Part shown: positions 36,186 to 46,574 of the stretch, in pieces
How the letters are laid out: each line of letters starts with the position of its first letter
Numbering within the stretch: position 1 is the stretch's first letter
Assembly: GCF_007096885.1 (NCBI RefSeq)
Contig: NZ_VJNO01000011.1
Location: 62,001 to 126,000, forward strand
Origin: Streptomyces sp. 130
Lineage (GTDB): Bacteria; Actinomycetota; Actinomycetes; Streptomycetales; Streptomycetaceae
Direction of reading: 5' to 3'
DNA length: 64,000 nucleotides
Notes under the pieces: model-generated
What the model saw: the letters and a program-made list of their open reading frames with translations, nothing else
The model's database searches: none
Told to the model about the DNA's origin: nothing
Made by a program: the position numbers and the translations under genes

Positions 36186-38351
36186 ATGCCCACACCCCAC
36201 CAGTCATCCACCGAGCGGCTAGAAAGGACGCAACCCCATCTTCGCGGCGCGCGCGTTCAGCCTTCGGCGCACGCTGCCCACTTTGCCGAGTCCGAGCTCC
36301 AGTCCCCAGGTGATTCCATGATCGGTCGCATTCCCGTTCTCGACGTCCATCCGCTCGTCGACTGCGGCAGAAGGCCCGCCAAGGCCGTTGCCGGTGAGAC
36401 CTTCCAGGTCACCGCGACCGTCTTCCGGGAGGGCCATGACGCGGTGGCGGCCAATGTGGTGCTGCGCAGCCCGAGCGGGCGCCCGGGCCCCTGGACGCCG
36501 ATGCGCGAGCTGGCCCCGGGCACCGACCGCTGGGGCGCCGAGGTCACCCCGGACTCCGAGGGCCGCTGGACGTACACGGTCGAGGCGTGGAGCGACCCGG
36601 TCGCCACCTGGCGCCACGCGGCCGGCATCAAGATCCCGGCGGGCATCGACACCGCGCTGGTCCTCGCCGAGGGCGCCGAGCTGTACGAGCGCGCCGCCGA
36701 GGGCGTCCCGAAGCGCGACGGCCGGGAGGCGGTGCTGGCGGCGGTGGACGCGCTGCGCGACGAGTCCCGGCCGGCCGAGGCGCGCCTCGCGGCGGCGCTG
36801 GCGCCGGAGGCCCGGGCCGCGCTGGACCGCCATCCGCTGCGCGAACTGGTGACCGCGTCACGGCCGCACCCGCTGGTGGTCGAGCGGCGGCGCGCGCTGT
36901 ACGGCTCCTGGTACGAGATGTTTCCGCGCTCCGAGGGCGCCAGGTACGAAACCCCGAAGCCGCGCGGGGGCCGGGGCGCCAAGTCCGCCGAGCCGCAGCG
37001 GCCGCGGCTGGTCAGCGGCACCTTCCGGACGGCGGCCGAGCGGCTCCCGGCGGTCGCCGCGATGGGCTTCGACGTGGTCTATCTGCCGCCCGTCCACCCC
37101 ATCGGCACGACGCACCGCAAGGGCCCGAACAACTCGCTGACCCCCGCCCCGCACGATGTGGGAGTGCCCTGGGCGATCGGTTCGGCGGAGGGCGGACACG
37201 ACGCGGTCCACCCGGATCTGGGCACGCTGGAGGACTTCGACCATTTCGTGGAGACGGCCCGCAACCTGCGTCTCGAAGTGGCCCTGGATTTCGCCCTCCA
37301 GTGCTCGCCGGACCACCCGTGGGTGGAGAAGCACCCGGAGTGGTTCCAGCACCGGGCCGACGGCTCGATCGCGTACGCGGAGAATCCGCCGAAGAAATAC
37401 CAGGACATCTATCCGATCGCCTTCGACAAGGACCTTCCGGGCATCGTCGCGGAGAGCGTGCGCATCCTGCGCTTCTGGATGGACCGGGGCGTACGGATCT
37501 TCCGCGTCGACAATCCGCACACGAAGCCGGTGATCTTCTGGGAGAAGGTCATCGCGGAGATCAACCGCACCGATCCCGACGTGATCTTCCTGGCCGAGGC
37601 ATTCACCCGGCCGGCGATGATGCGCACCCTGGCCGCCATCGGGTTCCAGCAGTCGTACACGTATTTCACCTGGCGGAACACCCGCCAGGAACTCACGGAT
37701 TACGTGACCGAACTGGCCGGTGAGACCGCCGCGTTCATGCGGCCGAATTTCTTCGTGAACACCCCCGACATCCTTCCGGGATACCTTCAGGAGGGCGGCA
37801 GGCCCGCCTTTGAGGCCAGGGCGGTGCTCGCGGCGACCCTTTCCCCCTCCTGGGGGGTGTACGCGGGGTACGAGCTGTGCGAGAACACCCCGATCCACCA
37901 CGGCAGTGAGGAGTACCTCGACTCGGAGAAGTACGAGATCCGGCCCAGGGACTGGGAAGCCGCAGAGCGTGAGGGCCGTTCGCTCGCCCCGCTCATCACC
38001 TCGCTCAACCGGATCAGGCGCCGCCACCCGGCCCTGCAGCAGCTGCGTGACGTGCACTTCCACGCGTCGGACAACGACGCGGTGATCGCCTACAGCAAGC
38101 GTTCCGGTTCGAACATCCTTCTGGTGGTCGTCAACCTCGACCCGCACCACACCCAGGAGGCGACCGTCTCGTTGGACATGCCGCAACTCGGCCTCGACCG
38201 GCACGAGAGCGTGCCGGTGCGCGACGAGCTCACCGGCACTTCCTATCACTGGGGCAGGACGTTCTATGTGCGCCTTGAGCCGGGCGTGACGCCCGCGCAC
38301 ATCGCCGTCCTGCGACCGTCCCCGCCGACCGGAGGGTCACCCACACCATGA
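36186..38351 (+). CDS. glgE: Alpha-1,4-glucan:maltose-1-phosphate maltosyltransferase
   Basis: A 721-residue GH13_3 enzyme that transfers maltose from maltose-1-phosphate to alpha-1,4-glucan. Conserved regions are [46 protein letters not shown] (nucleophile Asp) and [11 protein letters not shown] (acid Glu), with the C-terminal [19 protein letters not shown] 36186 follows AGGAG with 7-nt spacing, and MPTPHQSST resembles the N-terminus I recall for S. coelicolor GlgE. Relative to that protein about 20 extra residues lie before [11 protein letters not shown]; an internal ATG at 36318 starting MIGRIPVLD is an alternative. First gene of glgE-treS-pep2-glgB. Confidence 0.95.
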   Translation: MPTPHQSSTERLERTQPHLRGARVQPSAHAAHFAESELQSPGDSMIGRIPVLDVHPLVDCGRRPAKAVAGETFQVTATVFREGHDAVAANVVLRSPSGRPGPWTPMRELAPGTDRWGAEVTPDSEGRWTYTVEAWSDPVATWRHAAGIKIPAGIDTALVLAEGAELYERAAEGVPKRDGREAVLAAVDALRDESRPAEARLAAALAPEARAALDRHPLRELVTASRPHPLVVERRRALYGSWYEMFPRSEGARYETPKPRGGRGAKSAEPQRPRLVSGTFRTAAERLPAVAAMGFDVVYLPPVHPIGTTHRKGPNNSLTPAPHDVGVPWAIGSAEGGHDAVHPDLGTLEDFDHFVETARNLRLEVALDFALQCSPDHPWVEKHPEWFQHRADGSIAYAENPPKKYQDIYPIAFDKDLPGIVAESVRILRFWMDRGVRIFRVDNPHTKPVIFWEKVIAEINRTDPDVIFLAEAFTRPAMMRTLAAIGFQQSYTYFTWRNTRQELTDYVTELAGETAAFMRPNFFVNTPDILPGYLQEGGRPAFEARAVLAATLSPSWGVYAGYELCENTPIHHGSEEYLDSEKYEIRPRDWEAAEREGRSLAPLITSLNRIRRRHPALQQLRDVHFHASDNDAVIAYSKRSGSNILLVVVNLDPHHTQEATVSLDMPQLGLDRHESVPVRDELTGTSYHWGRTFYVRLEPGVTPAHIAVLRPSPPTGGSPTP

Positions 38352-40054
38352 TCGTCAATGAGCCCGTCCACGACACGTTCGAGGACACCCCGGCCAAGGA
38401 CCGCGATCCCGACTGGTTCAAGCGTGCCGTCTTCTACGAGGTGCTCGTCCGGTCCTTCCAGGACTCCAACGGCGACGGCATCGGAGACCTGAAGGGGCTC
38501 ACCGCCAAGCTCGACTACCTCCAGTGGCTGGGGGTGGACTGCCTCTGGCTGCCGCCGTTCTTCAAGTCCCCGCTGCGCGACGGCGGTTACGACGTCTCCG
38601 ACTACACCGCCGTGCTGCCGGAGTTCGGCGACCTCGCCGACTTCGTGGAGTTCGTGGACGCCGCGCACCAGCGCGGCATGCGCGTGATCATCGACTTCGT
38701 CATGAACCACACGAGCGACCAGCACGAGTGGTTCCAGCAGTCCCGGACCGACCCCGACGGGCCGTACGGCGACTACTACGTCTGGGCCGACGACGACAAG
38801 CAGTTCCAGGACGCCCGGATCATCTTCGTGGACACCGAGACGTCCAACTGGACCTTCGACCCGGTGCGCAAGCAGTACTACTGGCACCGGTTCTTCTCGC
38901 ACCAGCCCGACCTCAACTACGAGAACCCGGCGGTGCAGGAGGAGATCATCTCCGCGCTCCGCTTCTGGCTGGACCTGGGCATCGACGGCTTCCGGGTCGA
39001 CGCGGTGCCGTACCTCTACCAGCGCGAGGGCACCAACTGCGAGAACCTCCCCGAGACCCACAACTTCCTCAAGCGGGTCCGCAAGGAGATCGACGCCAAC
39101 TACCCGGACACGGTCCTGCTCGCCGAGGCCAACCAGTGGCCCGAGGACGTCGTGGACTACTTCGGCGACTACCAGTCCGGCGGGGACGAGTGCCACATGG
39201 CGTTCCACTTCCCCGTGATGCCGCGCATCTTCATGGCCGTACGGCGCGAGAGCCGCTACCCGGTCTCGGAAATCCTGGCGAAGACCCCGGCGATCCCGGA
39301 CAACTGCCAGTGGGGCATCTTCCTGCGCAACCACGACGAGCTGACGCTCGAAATGGTGACGGACGAAGAACGCGACTACATGTACGCGGAGTACGCCAAG
39401 GACCCGAGGATGCGGGCCAACATCGGCATCCGCCGCCGGCTGGCGCCGCTGCTGGACAACGACCGCAACCAGATCGAGCTGTTCACCGCCCTGCTGCTGT
39501 CGCTGCCGGGCTCCCCGATCCTCTACTACGGGGACGAGATCGGGATGGGCGACAACATCTGGCTGGGCGACCGGGACGCCGTACGCACCCCGATGCAGTG
39601 GACGCCCGACCGCAACGCCGGGTTCTCCTCCAGCGATCCGGGGCGGCTCTACCTCCCCACGATCATGGACCCGGTCTACGGCTACCAGGTCACCAACGTC
39701 GAGGCGTCGATGGCCTCCCCGTCCTCGCTGCTGCACTGGACACGGCGGATGATCGAGATCCGCAAGCAGAACCCGGCGTTCGGCCTCGGCACCTACAACG
39801 AACTGCCCTCGTCGAACCCGGCCGTGCTCGCCTTCACCCGTGAGCACGGGGACGACCTCGTGCTGTGCGTCCACAACTTCTCCCGGTTCGCACAGCCGAC
39901 GGAGCTCGACCTCAGGTCCTTCAACGGGCGTCATCCGGTGGAGCTGATCGGCGGGGTGCGCTTCCCCGCCATCGGTCAGTGGCCCTACCTGCTGACACTC
40001 GCGGGACACGGCTTCTACTGGTTCCGGCTGCGCAAGGACGCGCCGCCGAGCTGA
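38348..40054 (+). CDS. treS: Trehalose synthase (maltose alpha-D-glucosyltransferase)
   Basis: A 568-residue GH13_16 enzyme interconverting trehalose and maltose. ATG 38348 overlaps the glgE stop (ATGA), showing coupling. Signatures: [59 protein letters not shown] (nucleophile Asp), [10 protein letters not shown] (acid Glu) and [12 protein letters not shown]. The protein lacks a fused maltokinase domain; that activity is encoded separately by the next gene. In the GlgE pathway it supplies maltose from trehalose. Confidence 0.96.
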   Translation: MIVNEPVHDTFEDTPAKDRDPDWFKRAVFYEVLVRSFQDSNGDGIGDLKGLTAKLDYLQWLGVDCLWLPPFFKSPLRDGGYDVSDYTAVLPEFGDLADFVEFVDAAHQRGMRVIIDFVMNHTSDQHEWFQQSRTDPDGPYGDYYVWADDDKQFQDARIIFVDTETSNWTFDPVRKQYYWHRFFSHQPDLNYENPAVQEEIISALRFWLDLGIDGFRVDAVPYLYQREGTNCENLPETHNFLKRVRKEIDANYPDTVLLAEANQWPEDVVDYFGDYQSGGDECHMAFHFPVMPRIFMAVRRESRYPVSEILAKTPAIPDNCQWGIFLRNHDELTLEMVTDEERDYMYAEYAKDPRMRANIGIRRRLAPLLDNDRNQIELFTALLLSLPGSPILYYGDEIGMGDNIWLGDRDAVRTPMQWTPDRNAGFSSSDPGRLYLPTIMDPVYGYQVTNVEASMASPSSLLHWTRRMIEIRKQNPAFGLGTYNELPSSNPAVLAFTREHGDDLVLCVHNFSRFAQPTELDLRSFNGRHPVELIGGVRFPAIGQWPYLLTLAGHGFYWFRLRKDAPPS

Positions 40055-40282
40055 CGCGCGAGGGCCGCGTGCGGGGCGGTTACCGCCGCTCCGCACGGGG
40101 CACCCGCCCCCATACCGGGTGGTTCAGGAAGGTTCCTGGATTCTCCTGGCGTTTCTATCCCCTCATGTCGAGTCCGTACGGATCATCCTGACCCGACACG
40201 TCCCGCACAGCCGGACAGCCAATGCCGCAATCCGGGACACTCTTCGCATCCTGTGGTGTGCCCGGGGAAAGGACGCGATGCC

Positions 40283-41677
40283 ATGTCGGAGGCTGCATCC
40301 GCTCAGGTCACCCTGGCGAACAGCACAGCCCTGATTCCGTCTCTCGGACCGCTGCTCCACGAATGGCTGCCCCGGCAGCGGTGGTTCGCGGGCAAGGGAC
40401 GGCCCATCACCGCCTTCTCGCTCGTCTCGGCCACCGAGATACTGCCGGTGGACGGCGGCGACGGCTCCTCCCCCGGGCTCCTGCACCTGCTGGTGCGGGT
40501 CCACCAGCCCACGATGCCCGCCCAGCCCCCCGTGGACTGCTACCAGTTGCTCCTCGGGGTCCGCTCCGCGCTGCCCCAGCACCTGGCGCCCGCCGCCGTC
40601 GGCCGGGTGCCCGACGGGCCGCTGGCCGGGCTCGCGGTCTACGACGGGCTGCACGACGCGCGCCTGGCCTCGCTGCTGCTGGAACGATTGCGCACCCCCG
40701 GCCGGCTCGGGGCGGTCCGCTTCGACCGGGGCGCGGAGCCGATCCCGGAGGACCTGCCGCCCCGGGTGCTGGACACCGAGCAGTCCAACTCCTCGCTGGT
40801 GTACGGCAACGCGTACATCCTGAAGATCTTCCGCCGGGTCTTCCCGGGCACCAACCCCGACCTGGAACTGCCGCTCGCCCTGTCCCGCGAGGGGTGCGGG
40901 CGGGTCCCCGCGCCGGTCGCCTGGTTCGAGGCGGCGACCCCGGAGCGGCTGACGCTCGGGGTGCTCCAGCCCTTCCTGCGCGGTGCCCAGGACGGCTGGC
41001 AGCTCGCCCTGCGCGCCCTCGCCACCGGGCACGACTTCCTCGCCGAGGCGAGGGCGCTGGGCCGGGCGACGGCCGAGGTGCACACCGCGCTGGCCGCCGC
41101 CCTCCCGACCCCGGTGCTCCGGCGCTCCCAGACCGACGAGCTCGCCGCGGCCATGGTGGAGCGCCTGGAGGCCGCCGCCCACGCGGTCCCGGAGCTGGTC
41201 CCGTACGTCCCCGGGCTGCGCACCGCCTTCGACGCGGTCGCCGCGCTCGGGCACCGGGGGCGCAGCTGGGCCGCCCAGCGGGTGCACGGCGACCTCCACC
41301 TCGGCCAGACCCTGCGCGGCGCCGACGGTTTCTGGTCACTGATCGACTTCGAGGGCGAGCCGGCCCGGCCGCTCCCGGAGCGCCGCAGCCCGCAGCCCCC
41401 GGTGCGCGACGTGGCCGGGATGCTGCGCTCCTTCGACTACGCGGCCCGCTCGCACCGGCCCTGGAAGCCCGAGTGGGCCGCCCGCTGCCGGGACGCGTAC
41501 TGCGACGGCTACGCCGAGGCGGCGGGCGCCGACCCGCGCGCCGAGCCGGAGCTGCTGCGCGCCCACGAGACCGACAAGGCGGTGTACGAGGTGCTGTACG
41601 AGGCCCGGCACCGGCCCGACTGGCTGCCGGTCCCGATGGCCGCGATCCACCGCCTGGCCTCGGTCCCCGCCGGCTGA
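40283..41677 (+). CDS. pep2: Maltokinase (Pep2/Mak)
   Basis: A 464-residue kinase that phosphorylates maltose to maltose-1-phosphate, the GlgE donor. The N-terminal cap domain has [13 protein letters not shown]. The catalytic part resembles aminoglycoside phosphotransferases: [13 protein letters not shown] with the catalytic Asp, then [11 protein letters not shown] with the metal-binding Asp. ATG 40283 follows AAAGGA; an upstream GTG frame from 40253 is less likely. The 228-base gap after treS is long for an operon and could hold a second promoter. glgB follows after 67 bases. Confidence 0.93.
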   Translation: MSEAASAQVTLANSTALIPSLGPLLHEWLPRQRWFAGKGRPITAFSLVSATEILPVDGGDGSSPGLLHLLVRVHQPTMPAQPPVDCYQLLLGVRSALPQHLAPAAVGRVPDGPLAGLAVYDGLHDARLASLLLERLRTPGRLGAVRFDRGAEPIPEDLPPRVLDTEQSNSSLVYGNAYILKIFRRVFPGTNPDLELPLALSREGCGRVPAPVAWFEAATPERLTLGVLQPFLRGAQDGWQLALRALATGHDFLAEARALGRATAEVHTALAAALPTPVLRRSQTDELAAAMVERLEAAAHAVPELVPYVPGLRTAFDAVAALGHRGRSWAAQRVHGDLHLGQTLRGADGFWSLIDFEGEPARPLPERRSPQPPVRDVAGMLRSFDYAARSHRPWKPEWAARCRDAYCDGYAEAAGADPRAEPELLRAHETDKAVYEVLYEARHRPDWLPVPMAAIHRLASVPAG

Positions 41678-41744
41678 CGATGCCCCCTCCCCCGTACCGC
41701 CCCGTCCGCCCCACCCCGCCAACACCTCCGAGGAGGCAGTCCCT

Positions 41745-44153
41745 GTGACCGCCCGCAAGCCGTCCCGCAAGTCCGAGCCCGCCGTCCCCGCCACGCCCGC
41801 CGCCGAGCTCCCGCTCACCGAGGAGCCGATCGCCGCCACCCTCTCCTCGCCGCCGGCCGGGCCGCCCGCGAAGAAGCGCGCCCCGAGGAAGACCCCCGCG
41901 ACGGGGGCCGCCGCCCCGGCGAAGCGCGCGAAGAAGGCCGCCGCACCGCCCAGGCCCCGCAGCGCCGGCAGCCAGGAGCTGCGCCCGGCCACCCCGCTGT
42001 CCGACGCCGACCGGGGCCGGCTGCTGGCCGGTGAGCATCACGCCCCGCACGATCTGCTCGGGGCGCACGAGGTGGACGGCGGGGTGGAGATCCGGGTGCT
42101 GCGCCCGTTCGCCCGGTCGGTCACCGTGCTCGCGAAGGGGCTGCGGGCGCCGCTGCACAGTGACGGGGACGGGCTGTTCTCCGGGGTGCTGCCGCTGCCC
42201 TCGGTGCCGGAGTACCGGCTGCTGGTCGCGTACGACGACAACGAGATCGAGGTCCACGACCCGTACCGCTTCCTGCCCGCGCTCGGGGAGCTGGATCTGC
42301 ATCTGATCCGGGAGGGCCGGCACGAGGAGCTGTGGACCGCGCTCGGGGCCCGGCCGATGGAGCACCAGCAGGTCGCCGGGACGCGGTTCACGGTGTGGGC
42401 GCCGAATGCCCGGGGCGTGCGGGTGTGCGGTGACTTCAACTACTGGGACGGCACGGGCTTCCCGATGCGGTCGCTGGGCGCGTCCGGGGTGTGGGAGCTG
42501 TTCCTGCCGGGGACCGGGGAGGGCGCGCTGTACAAGTTCGACATCTGCCGCCCCGACGGTTCGCACACGATGCGCTCGGACCCGATGGCCCGGCACACCG
42601 AGGTGCCGCCCGCCACCGCCTCGGTGGTGACGGCCGCGCACCACGTGTGGCAGGACCAGGAGTGGATGGCGAACCGCGGCAACGTGCCGGTGCACGAGGC
42701 GCCGTTCTCGGTGTACGAGGTGCACCTGCCGTCCTGGCGGCCCGGTCTGTCGTACCGGCAGCTGGCCGAGCAGCTGCCCGCGTACGTGAAGGAGCTGGGC
42801 TTCACGCACGTCGAGCTGATGCCGGTCTCCGAGCACCCCTTCGGCGGCTCCTGGGGCTACCAGGTCACCGGGTTCTACGCCCCGACCTCGCGGATGGGCT
42901 CGCCGGACGACTTCCGCTTCCTGGTGGACGCGCTGCACCGGGCCGGGATCGGCGTGATCATGGACTGGGTGCCGGCGCACTTCCCGCGCGACGACTGGGC
43001 CCTCGCGGAGTTCGACGGCCGGCCGCTGTACGAGCACGAGGACCCGAGGCGGGCCGCGCACCCGGACTGGGGGACGCTGGAGTTCGACTACGGGCGGGCC
43101 GAGGTCCGCAACTTCCTGGTCGCCAACGCCACGTACTGGTGCGAGCAGTTCCACATCGACGGGCTGCGGGTGGACGCGGTGGCCTCGATGCTCTACCTGG
43201 ACTACTCGCGCGAGGACGGCCAGTGGTCGCCGAACGAGTTCGGCGGGCGGGAGAACCTGGACGCGGTCGCCTTCCTCCAGGAGATGAACGCCACGGTCTA
43301 CCGGCGCAATCCGGGGGTGGTCACCATCGCCGAGGAGTCCACCGCCTGGGACGGCGTGACCCGCTCCACCGACCACGGCGGGCTCGGCTTCGGGCTGAAG
43401 TGGAACATGGGCTGGATGCACGACTCGCTGGTCTACGTGTCCAAGGAGCCGGTGCACCGCAAGTACCACCACAACGAGATGACGTTCTCGATGGTGTACG
43501 CGTACAGCGAGAACTACGTGCTGCCGATCTCGCACGACGAGGTGGTGCACGGCAAGCAGGCGCTGGTCTCCAAGATGCCGGGCGACTGGTGGCAGCGGCG
43601 CGCCAACCACCGCGCCTACCTGGGCTTCATGTGGGCCCACCCGGGCAAGCAGCTGCTGTTCATGGGCCAGGAGTTCGCGCAGGGCGCGGAGTGGTCGGAG
43701 GGGCACGGCCCGGACTGGTGGCTGCTGGACCCGTCGTACGAGGCGTCCGGCGACCACCGCGGGGTGCGGGACCTGGTGGCCGACCTGAACAGGGTGTACG
43801 GGGCGACGCCCGCGCTCTGGCAGCGCGACACCCGTCCGGAGGGCTTCGCCTGGGTGGACGGGGGCGCCGCGGAGGACAACGTGTTCGCGTTCCTGCGCCA
43901 CGACGCGAAGGGCGCGCCGCTGCTGGCGGTGTCCAACTTCTCGCCGGTGGTCCGGCACGACTACCGGCTCGGGGTGCCGGAGGGCCCCCGGCTGTGGGCC
44001 GAGGTCCTGAACACGGACGCGGTCCGGTACGGGGGCGGCGGGGTCGTCAACGAGGAGCCGCTGAAGCCGCAGGACGTGCCGTCGCACGGCAGGCCGTGGA
44101 GCGTGTCGCTGACGCTGCCGCCGCTGGCGACGGTGTGGTTCAAGCCGGCGTGA
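41745..44153 (+). CDS. glgB: 1,4-alpha-glucan branching enzyme
   Basis: An 802-residue GH13_9 enzyme that creates alpha-1,6 branches. GTG 41745 follows GAGGAGG. The first ~85 residues are a Pro/Ala/Lys/Thr-rich extension ([20 protein letters not shown]), basic and probably disordered, typical of actinobacterial GlgB. Two CBM48-like N-domains follow. Barrel motifs are [26 protein letters not shown] (nucleophile Asp), [10 protein letters not shown] (acid Glu) and [13 protein letters not shown]. Last gene of the GlgE-pathway operon; terminates at the 44160-44191 hairpin. Confidence 0.96.
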   Translation: MTARKPSRKSEPAVPATPAAELPLTEEPIAATLSSPPAGPPAKKRAPRKTPATGAAAPAKRAKKAAAPPRPRSAGSQELRPATPLSDADRGRLLAGEHHAPHDLLGAHEVDGGVEIRVLRPFARSVTVLAKGLRAPLHSDGDGLFSGVLPLPSVPEYRLLVAYDDNEIEVHDPYRFLPALGELDLHLIREGRHEELWTALGARPMEHQQVAGTRFTVWAPNARGVRVCGDFNYWDGTGFPMRSLGASGVWELFLPGTGEGALYKFDICRPDGSHTMRSDPMARHTEVPPATASVVTAAHHVWQDQEWMANRGNVPVHEAPFSVYEVHLPSWRPGLSYRQLAEQLPAYVKELGFTHVELMPVSEHPFGGSWGYQVTGFYAPTSRMGSPDDFRFLVDALHRAGIGVIMDWVPAHFPRDDWALAEFDGRPLYEHEDPRRAAHPDWGTLEFDYGRAEVRNFLVANATYWCEQFHIDGLRVDAVASMLYLDYSREDGQWSPNEFGGRENLDAVAFLQEMNATVYRRNPGVVTIAEESTAWDGVTRSTDHGGLGFGLKWNMGWMHDSLVYVSKEPVHRKYHHNEMTFSMVYAYSENYVLPISHDEVVHGKQALVSKMPGDWWQRRANHRAYLGFMWAHPGKQLLFMGQEFAQGAEWSEGHGPDWWLLDPSYEASGDHRGVRDLVADLNRVYGATPALWQRDTRPEGFAWVDGGAAEDNVFAFLRHDAKGAPLLAVSNFSPVVRHDYRLGVPEGPRLWAEVLNTDAVRYGGGGVVNEEPLKPQDVPSHGRPWSVSLTLPPLATVWFKPA

Positions 44154-44159
44154 GACGGT

Positions 44160-44191
44160 GAGGGGGCGGGGCCCGGTGGCCTCGCCCCCTC
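44160..44191. terminator. Convergent terminator between glgB and the thioredoxin gene
   Basis: A 14-bp stem with one G-T pair (44160-44173 with 44178-44191) and a 4-nt loop, 7 nt from each stop codon. Confidence 0.8.
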
Positions 44192-44198
44192 GGGCGGT

Positions 44199-44531
44199 TC
44201 AGAGCACGTCCTCCAGCTCCTGGAGGAGCCGCCGCTTCGGGCGGGCGCCGACCATGGACTTCACCGGTTCGCCGTCCCGGAACACCATCAGCGTCGGCAT
44301 CGAGAGGACGCCGTACCGGGTGCTGGTCCCCGGGTTGCGGTCGACGTCGATCTGGACGACGCGGAGCCGTTCGCGCTCCTCCTCGGCGATGGCGCCCAGG
44401 ACCGGGGCGAGCTGGCGGCAGGGGCCGCACCAGTCGGCGGTGAACTCCACCAGGACGGGCCGGGTCTCCCCCCGTACCTCGGCGTCGAAGTTGTCGTCGG
44501 TGAGCTCGTCGACGCCCGTTGCGTGGATCAT
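44199..44531 (-). CDS. Thioredoxin
   Basis: A 110-residue thioredoxin with active site WCGPC (Cys35, Cys38) in VEFTADWCGPCRQLAP and the cis-proline loop GVLSMPTLMVFRDG. No signal peptide, so cytoplasmic. ATG 44531 starts 3 nt after the stop of the merR gene, so the two are one operon. The coupling suggests that the regulator senses a thiol or metal stress that thioredoxin helps relieve; this is inference from context. Confidence 0.95.
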   Translation of the reverse strand: MIHATGVDELTDDNFDAEVRGETRPVLVEFTADWCGPCRQLAPVLGAIAEEERERLRVVQIDVDRNPGTSTRYGVLSMPTLMVFRDGEPVKSMVGARPKRRLLQELEDVL

Positions 44532-44534
44532 CTG

Positions 44535-44939
44535 TCATCCTCCCAGTTCGCAGCGTGGTTCGGGGCCGCCGGGCAGTCCGGCGGACGCCTCCAGCTCGGC
44601 GCGGGCCAGCTGGGCGCCCACCTCCGTGCGGACGGCCCGCAGCTGCTCGATGAGCCGGTCGAGCTCGCCGAGCTTGCGCCGGTAGACGGCGAGCGAGGCG
44701 GGGCAGGCGTCCCCGGCGGGGTGCCCGGCGCGCAGGCACTCCACGAAGGGCCGGGTCTCCTCCAGGTCGAACCCGAAGTCCTGGAGGGTCCGGATCTGCC
44801 GGATGAGCCTGAGGTCGCTCTCGTCGTACGTGCGGTAGCCGTTCACCGCGCGCCGCGCGGGCAGCAGCCCCCGCGACTCGTAGTAGCGCAGCGTCCGCGT
44901 CGTCGTCCCGGCCCGTTCGGCCAGCTCCCCGATTCGCAT
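44535..44939 (-). CDS. MerR-family transcriptional regulator
   Basis: A 134-residue regulator. The N-terminal winged helix is IGELAERAGTTTRTLRYYES followed by RGLLPARR and NGYRTYDESDLRLI. The effector region after the dimerisation helix carries Cys68 and Cys79 (VECLRAGHPAGDACPAS), which could bind a metal or form a redox switch, and a third Cys lies near the C-terminus. ATG 44939 is 7 nt after a TACGGT -10 box, so the message is probably leaderless. It controls its own operon with thioredoxin through the operator at 44954-44973. Which stress it senses cannot be told from sequence. Confidence 0.92.
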   Translation of the reverse strand: MRIGELAERAGTTTRTLRYYESRGLLPARRAVNGYRTYDESDLRLIRQIRTLQDFGFDLEETRPFVECLRAGHPAGDACPASLAVYRRKLGELDRLIEQLRAVRTEVGAQLARAELEASAGLPGGPEPRCELGG

Positions 44940-44945
44940 ACGGCG

Positions 44946-44976
44946 ACCGTAATCCTTTACGCCGACGTCAAGGCAA
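44946..44976 (-). promoter_or_regulatory. MerR-type promoter and operator
   Basis: On the minus strand TTGCCT (44976-44971) and TACGGT (44951-44946) are 19 bases apart, the over-long spacer of MerR-activated promoters. The spacer region is filled by the inverted repeat CCTTGACGTCGGCGTAAAGG (44973-44954; 7 of 8 arm positions pair). Confidence 0.75.
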
Positions 44977-45232
44977 GGGCCGGCCGTGCGCGGCGGGCGG
45001 GTCCGCGGGCTCGGGGCGGCTACGCGCGGCCACCCCTCCGGGTGAATGACCGGTGGTGGCGGAGGGGGCGGTGGACGGGGGCGGGCACCACGGCGCTGGG
45101 GGATTCTCCTGCTCCGGGCCGCCCGTTCGTCCGGGCGGCGGCAAAATCGTCGTGCCGGACGGGTGACCGCTCTCGCTACGATCTGCTCCACTGTCGGCCG
45201 ATGCATCCGGGTATGCACCTATGCACGTCATC

Positions 45233-45262
45233 TGACCTGCGTATATGCCGGCAGGCAGGAGG
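45233..45262 (+). repeat. Left arm of 30-bp inverted repeat flanking the HTH/peptidoglycan-binding gene
   Basis: TGACCTGC, a 12-base middle and AGGCAGGAGG match the reverse complement of 46403-46432 at 24 of 30 positions; the outer 8 and inner 10 are identical. Directly upstream are several GCAT/TGCAC words (45199-45229). Confidence 0.55.
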
Positions 45263-45310
45263 ATTCGGCCGCCGTGCCGGTCCCGCGCCACGACCGGGAG
45301 GAGCGCAGGC

Positions 45311-46354
45311 ATGGCGGATGAGCCGGGGAGCGAAGGCCGTGAGGCCCCTCCCGGAGTGCTGCTCGCGGGGCTGCTGCGCGGGTGGTGGGAGGCGGCCGGA
45401 GGACCGGACGGTGGTACGCGGCCCACGCAGCAGGCGCTGGCCTCGCGCCTCGGCATCGACCAGACCACGCTCTCGCGCTATCTGAACGTGAAGCACCCCT
45501 CCACGGCGCCGCCGCGCGTGGTCGAGGCGCTGCACGCCCACCTCGGGGCCCCCGCCGAAGAGCTGGAACAGGCACGGGTGTGGTGCGGGGCGGCCCTGGC
45601 GGACCAGAGCCGCCGGCGGGCCGTCGTCCACGGGCGGGAGGGAGCCGGCGGCCCCGGGGCCGCTGCCGGAGCGGGGCGGGACTCCGGTGCGCGCGAGAGC
45701 CGTCCCCGGGGCTCGCTCCTGCGCCGCCGGCTGCCGGTGGCGGCGCTGGCAGCGGCGGCCCTGGTGGCCGCGTTCGCCGCCGGCGCCGTCACACAGCAGC
45801 GCTGGAAGCCGGTCTCGACGCCCGCGGCCCGCGAGGAGGGACGGGCGGGTGCGGTCTCCGCGGCCGGGAAGACGCGCGCCTGGCCGGTGCTGAGGCGCAA
45901 GCGGCACGAGGACCAGTTCACGCCGGGCCGCGCCCTGCAGTACCTGCTGAAGGAGGAGGGTTACGAGCTGGAGGCGGACGGGATCTTCGGGGACAGGACG
46001 TACCGGGCCGTCGTGGACTTCCAGCGCGCGAACCACCTCCCCGCGGACGGCAAGGTGGGCCGGAGGACCTGGCCGGTGCTGGTCCGGGACATCGCGCTGG
46101 GAGACCGGGGCTTCGCCGTACGGGCCGCGCAGGAACTGCTGGACAACGCGGGCCAGGGCGCCACGGAGGTGACGGGGACGTTCACCCCGACGAACGCCGC
46201 CGACGTGAGCTTCTTCCAGCAGGCACAGGGACTGCACCCGACGGGCCGGGTCGACACGGAGACCTGGCTGGCCCTGCTGGTGAGCCAGAGCCCGCCCCAG
46301 GGCACGCCCTATCACCGGCCGGCCGCCACCCCTTCGGCGTCCGTGTCCCCGTGA
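45311..46354 (+). CDS. Membrane protein with N-terminal HTH and C-terminal peptidoglycan-binding domains
   Basis: A 347-residue protein from ATG 45311 after GGAGGAG. Residues ~35-85 form a helix-turn-helix of the XRE type (TRPTQQALASRLGIDQTTLS, then RYLNVKHP). A Gly/Ala/Arg-rich linker leads to one transmembrane helix at 141-160 (LPVAALAAAALVAAFAAGAV). The external part has two PG_binding_1 modules: LQYLLKEEGYELEADGIFGD with RTYRAVVDFQRANHL, and VRAAQELLDNAGQG with DVSFFQQAQGLHPTGRVD. The layout suggests DNA-linked sensing of the cell wall. It sits alone, flanked by an imperfect 30-bp inverted repeat. A function is not known to me. Confidence 0.85.
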   Translation: MADEPGSEGREAPPGVLLAGLLRGWWEAAGGPDGGTRPTQQALASRLGIDQTTLSRYLNVKHPSTAPPRVVEALHAHLGAPAEELEQARVWCGAALADQSRRRAVVHGREGAGGPGAAAGAGRDSGARESRPRGSLLRRRLPVAALAAAALVAAFAAGAVTQQRWKPVSTPAAREEGRAGAVSAAGKTRAWPVLRRKRHEDQFTPGRALQYLLKEEGYELEADGIFGDRTYRAVVDFQRANHLPADGKVGRRTWPVLVRDIALGDRGFAVRAAQELLDNAGQGATEVTGTFTPTNAADVSFFQQAQGLHPTGRVDTETWLALLVSQSPPQGTPYHRPAATPSASVSP

Positions 46355-46402
46355 GGGCCTGCGGCCCGGGGCGGCGCGGCGCCGGCACGCAGGGCCGCCC
46401 GG

Positions 46403-46432
46403 CCTCCTGCCTGGAGACATAACAGCAGGTCA
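46403..46432 (-). repeat. Right arm of the 30-bp inverted repeat
   Basis: The reverse complement of this stretch matches 45233-45262 at 24 of 30 bases. It is 48 bases past the stop of the HTH/peptidoglycan-binding gene and points back toward it. CGATGCA words further out are also shared. Confidence 0.55.
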
Positions 46433-46574
46433 GGGCGGGGCGTGCGCGGCTGCATCGATGCCCCTACGCAGGCATACGGCATCTCTTCGTCCCGCCTGTC
46501 CGGGCCGGGCAGCCTGGTGGTGCGCCCAGCGATCCGTTGCGGCGCCTCTCCCACCGGCTCTCCAGGAGTTCCTC

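Noticed and set aside
36318..38351. glgE starting at the internal ATG 36318
   Set aside because: ATG 36186 has a strong AGGAG site at ideal spacing and an N-terminus resembling the known protein; the inner site is weaker, though not excluded.
46312..46554. A small minus-strand gene driven by the right inverted-repeat arm
   Set aside because: The frame overlaps the 3' end of the HTH/peptidoglycan-binding gene and its product looks like antisense translation; only the repeat itself is supported.
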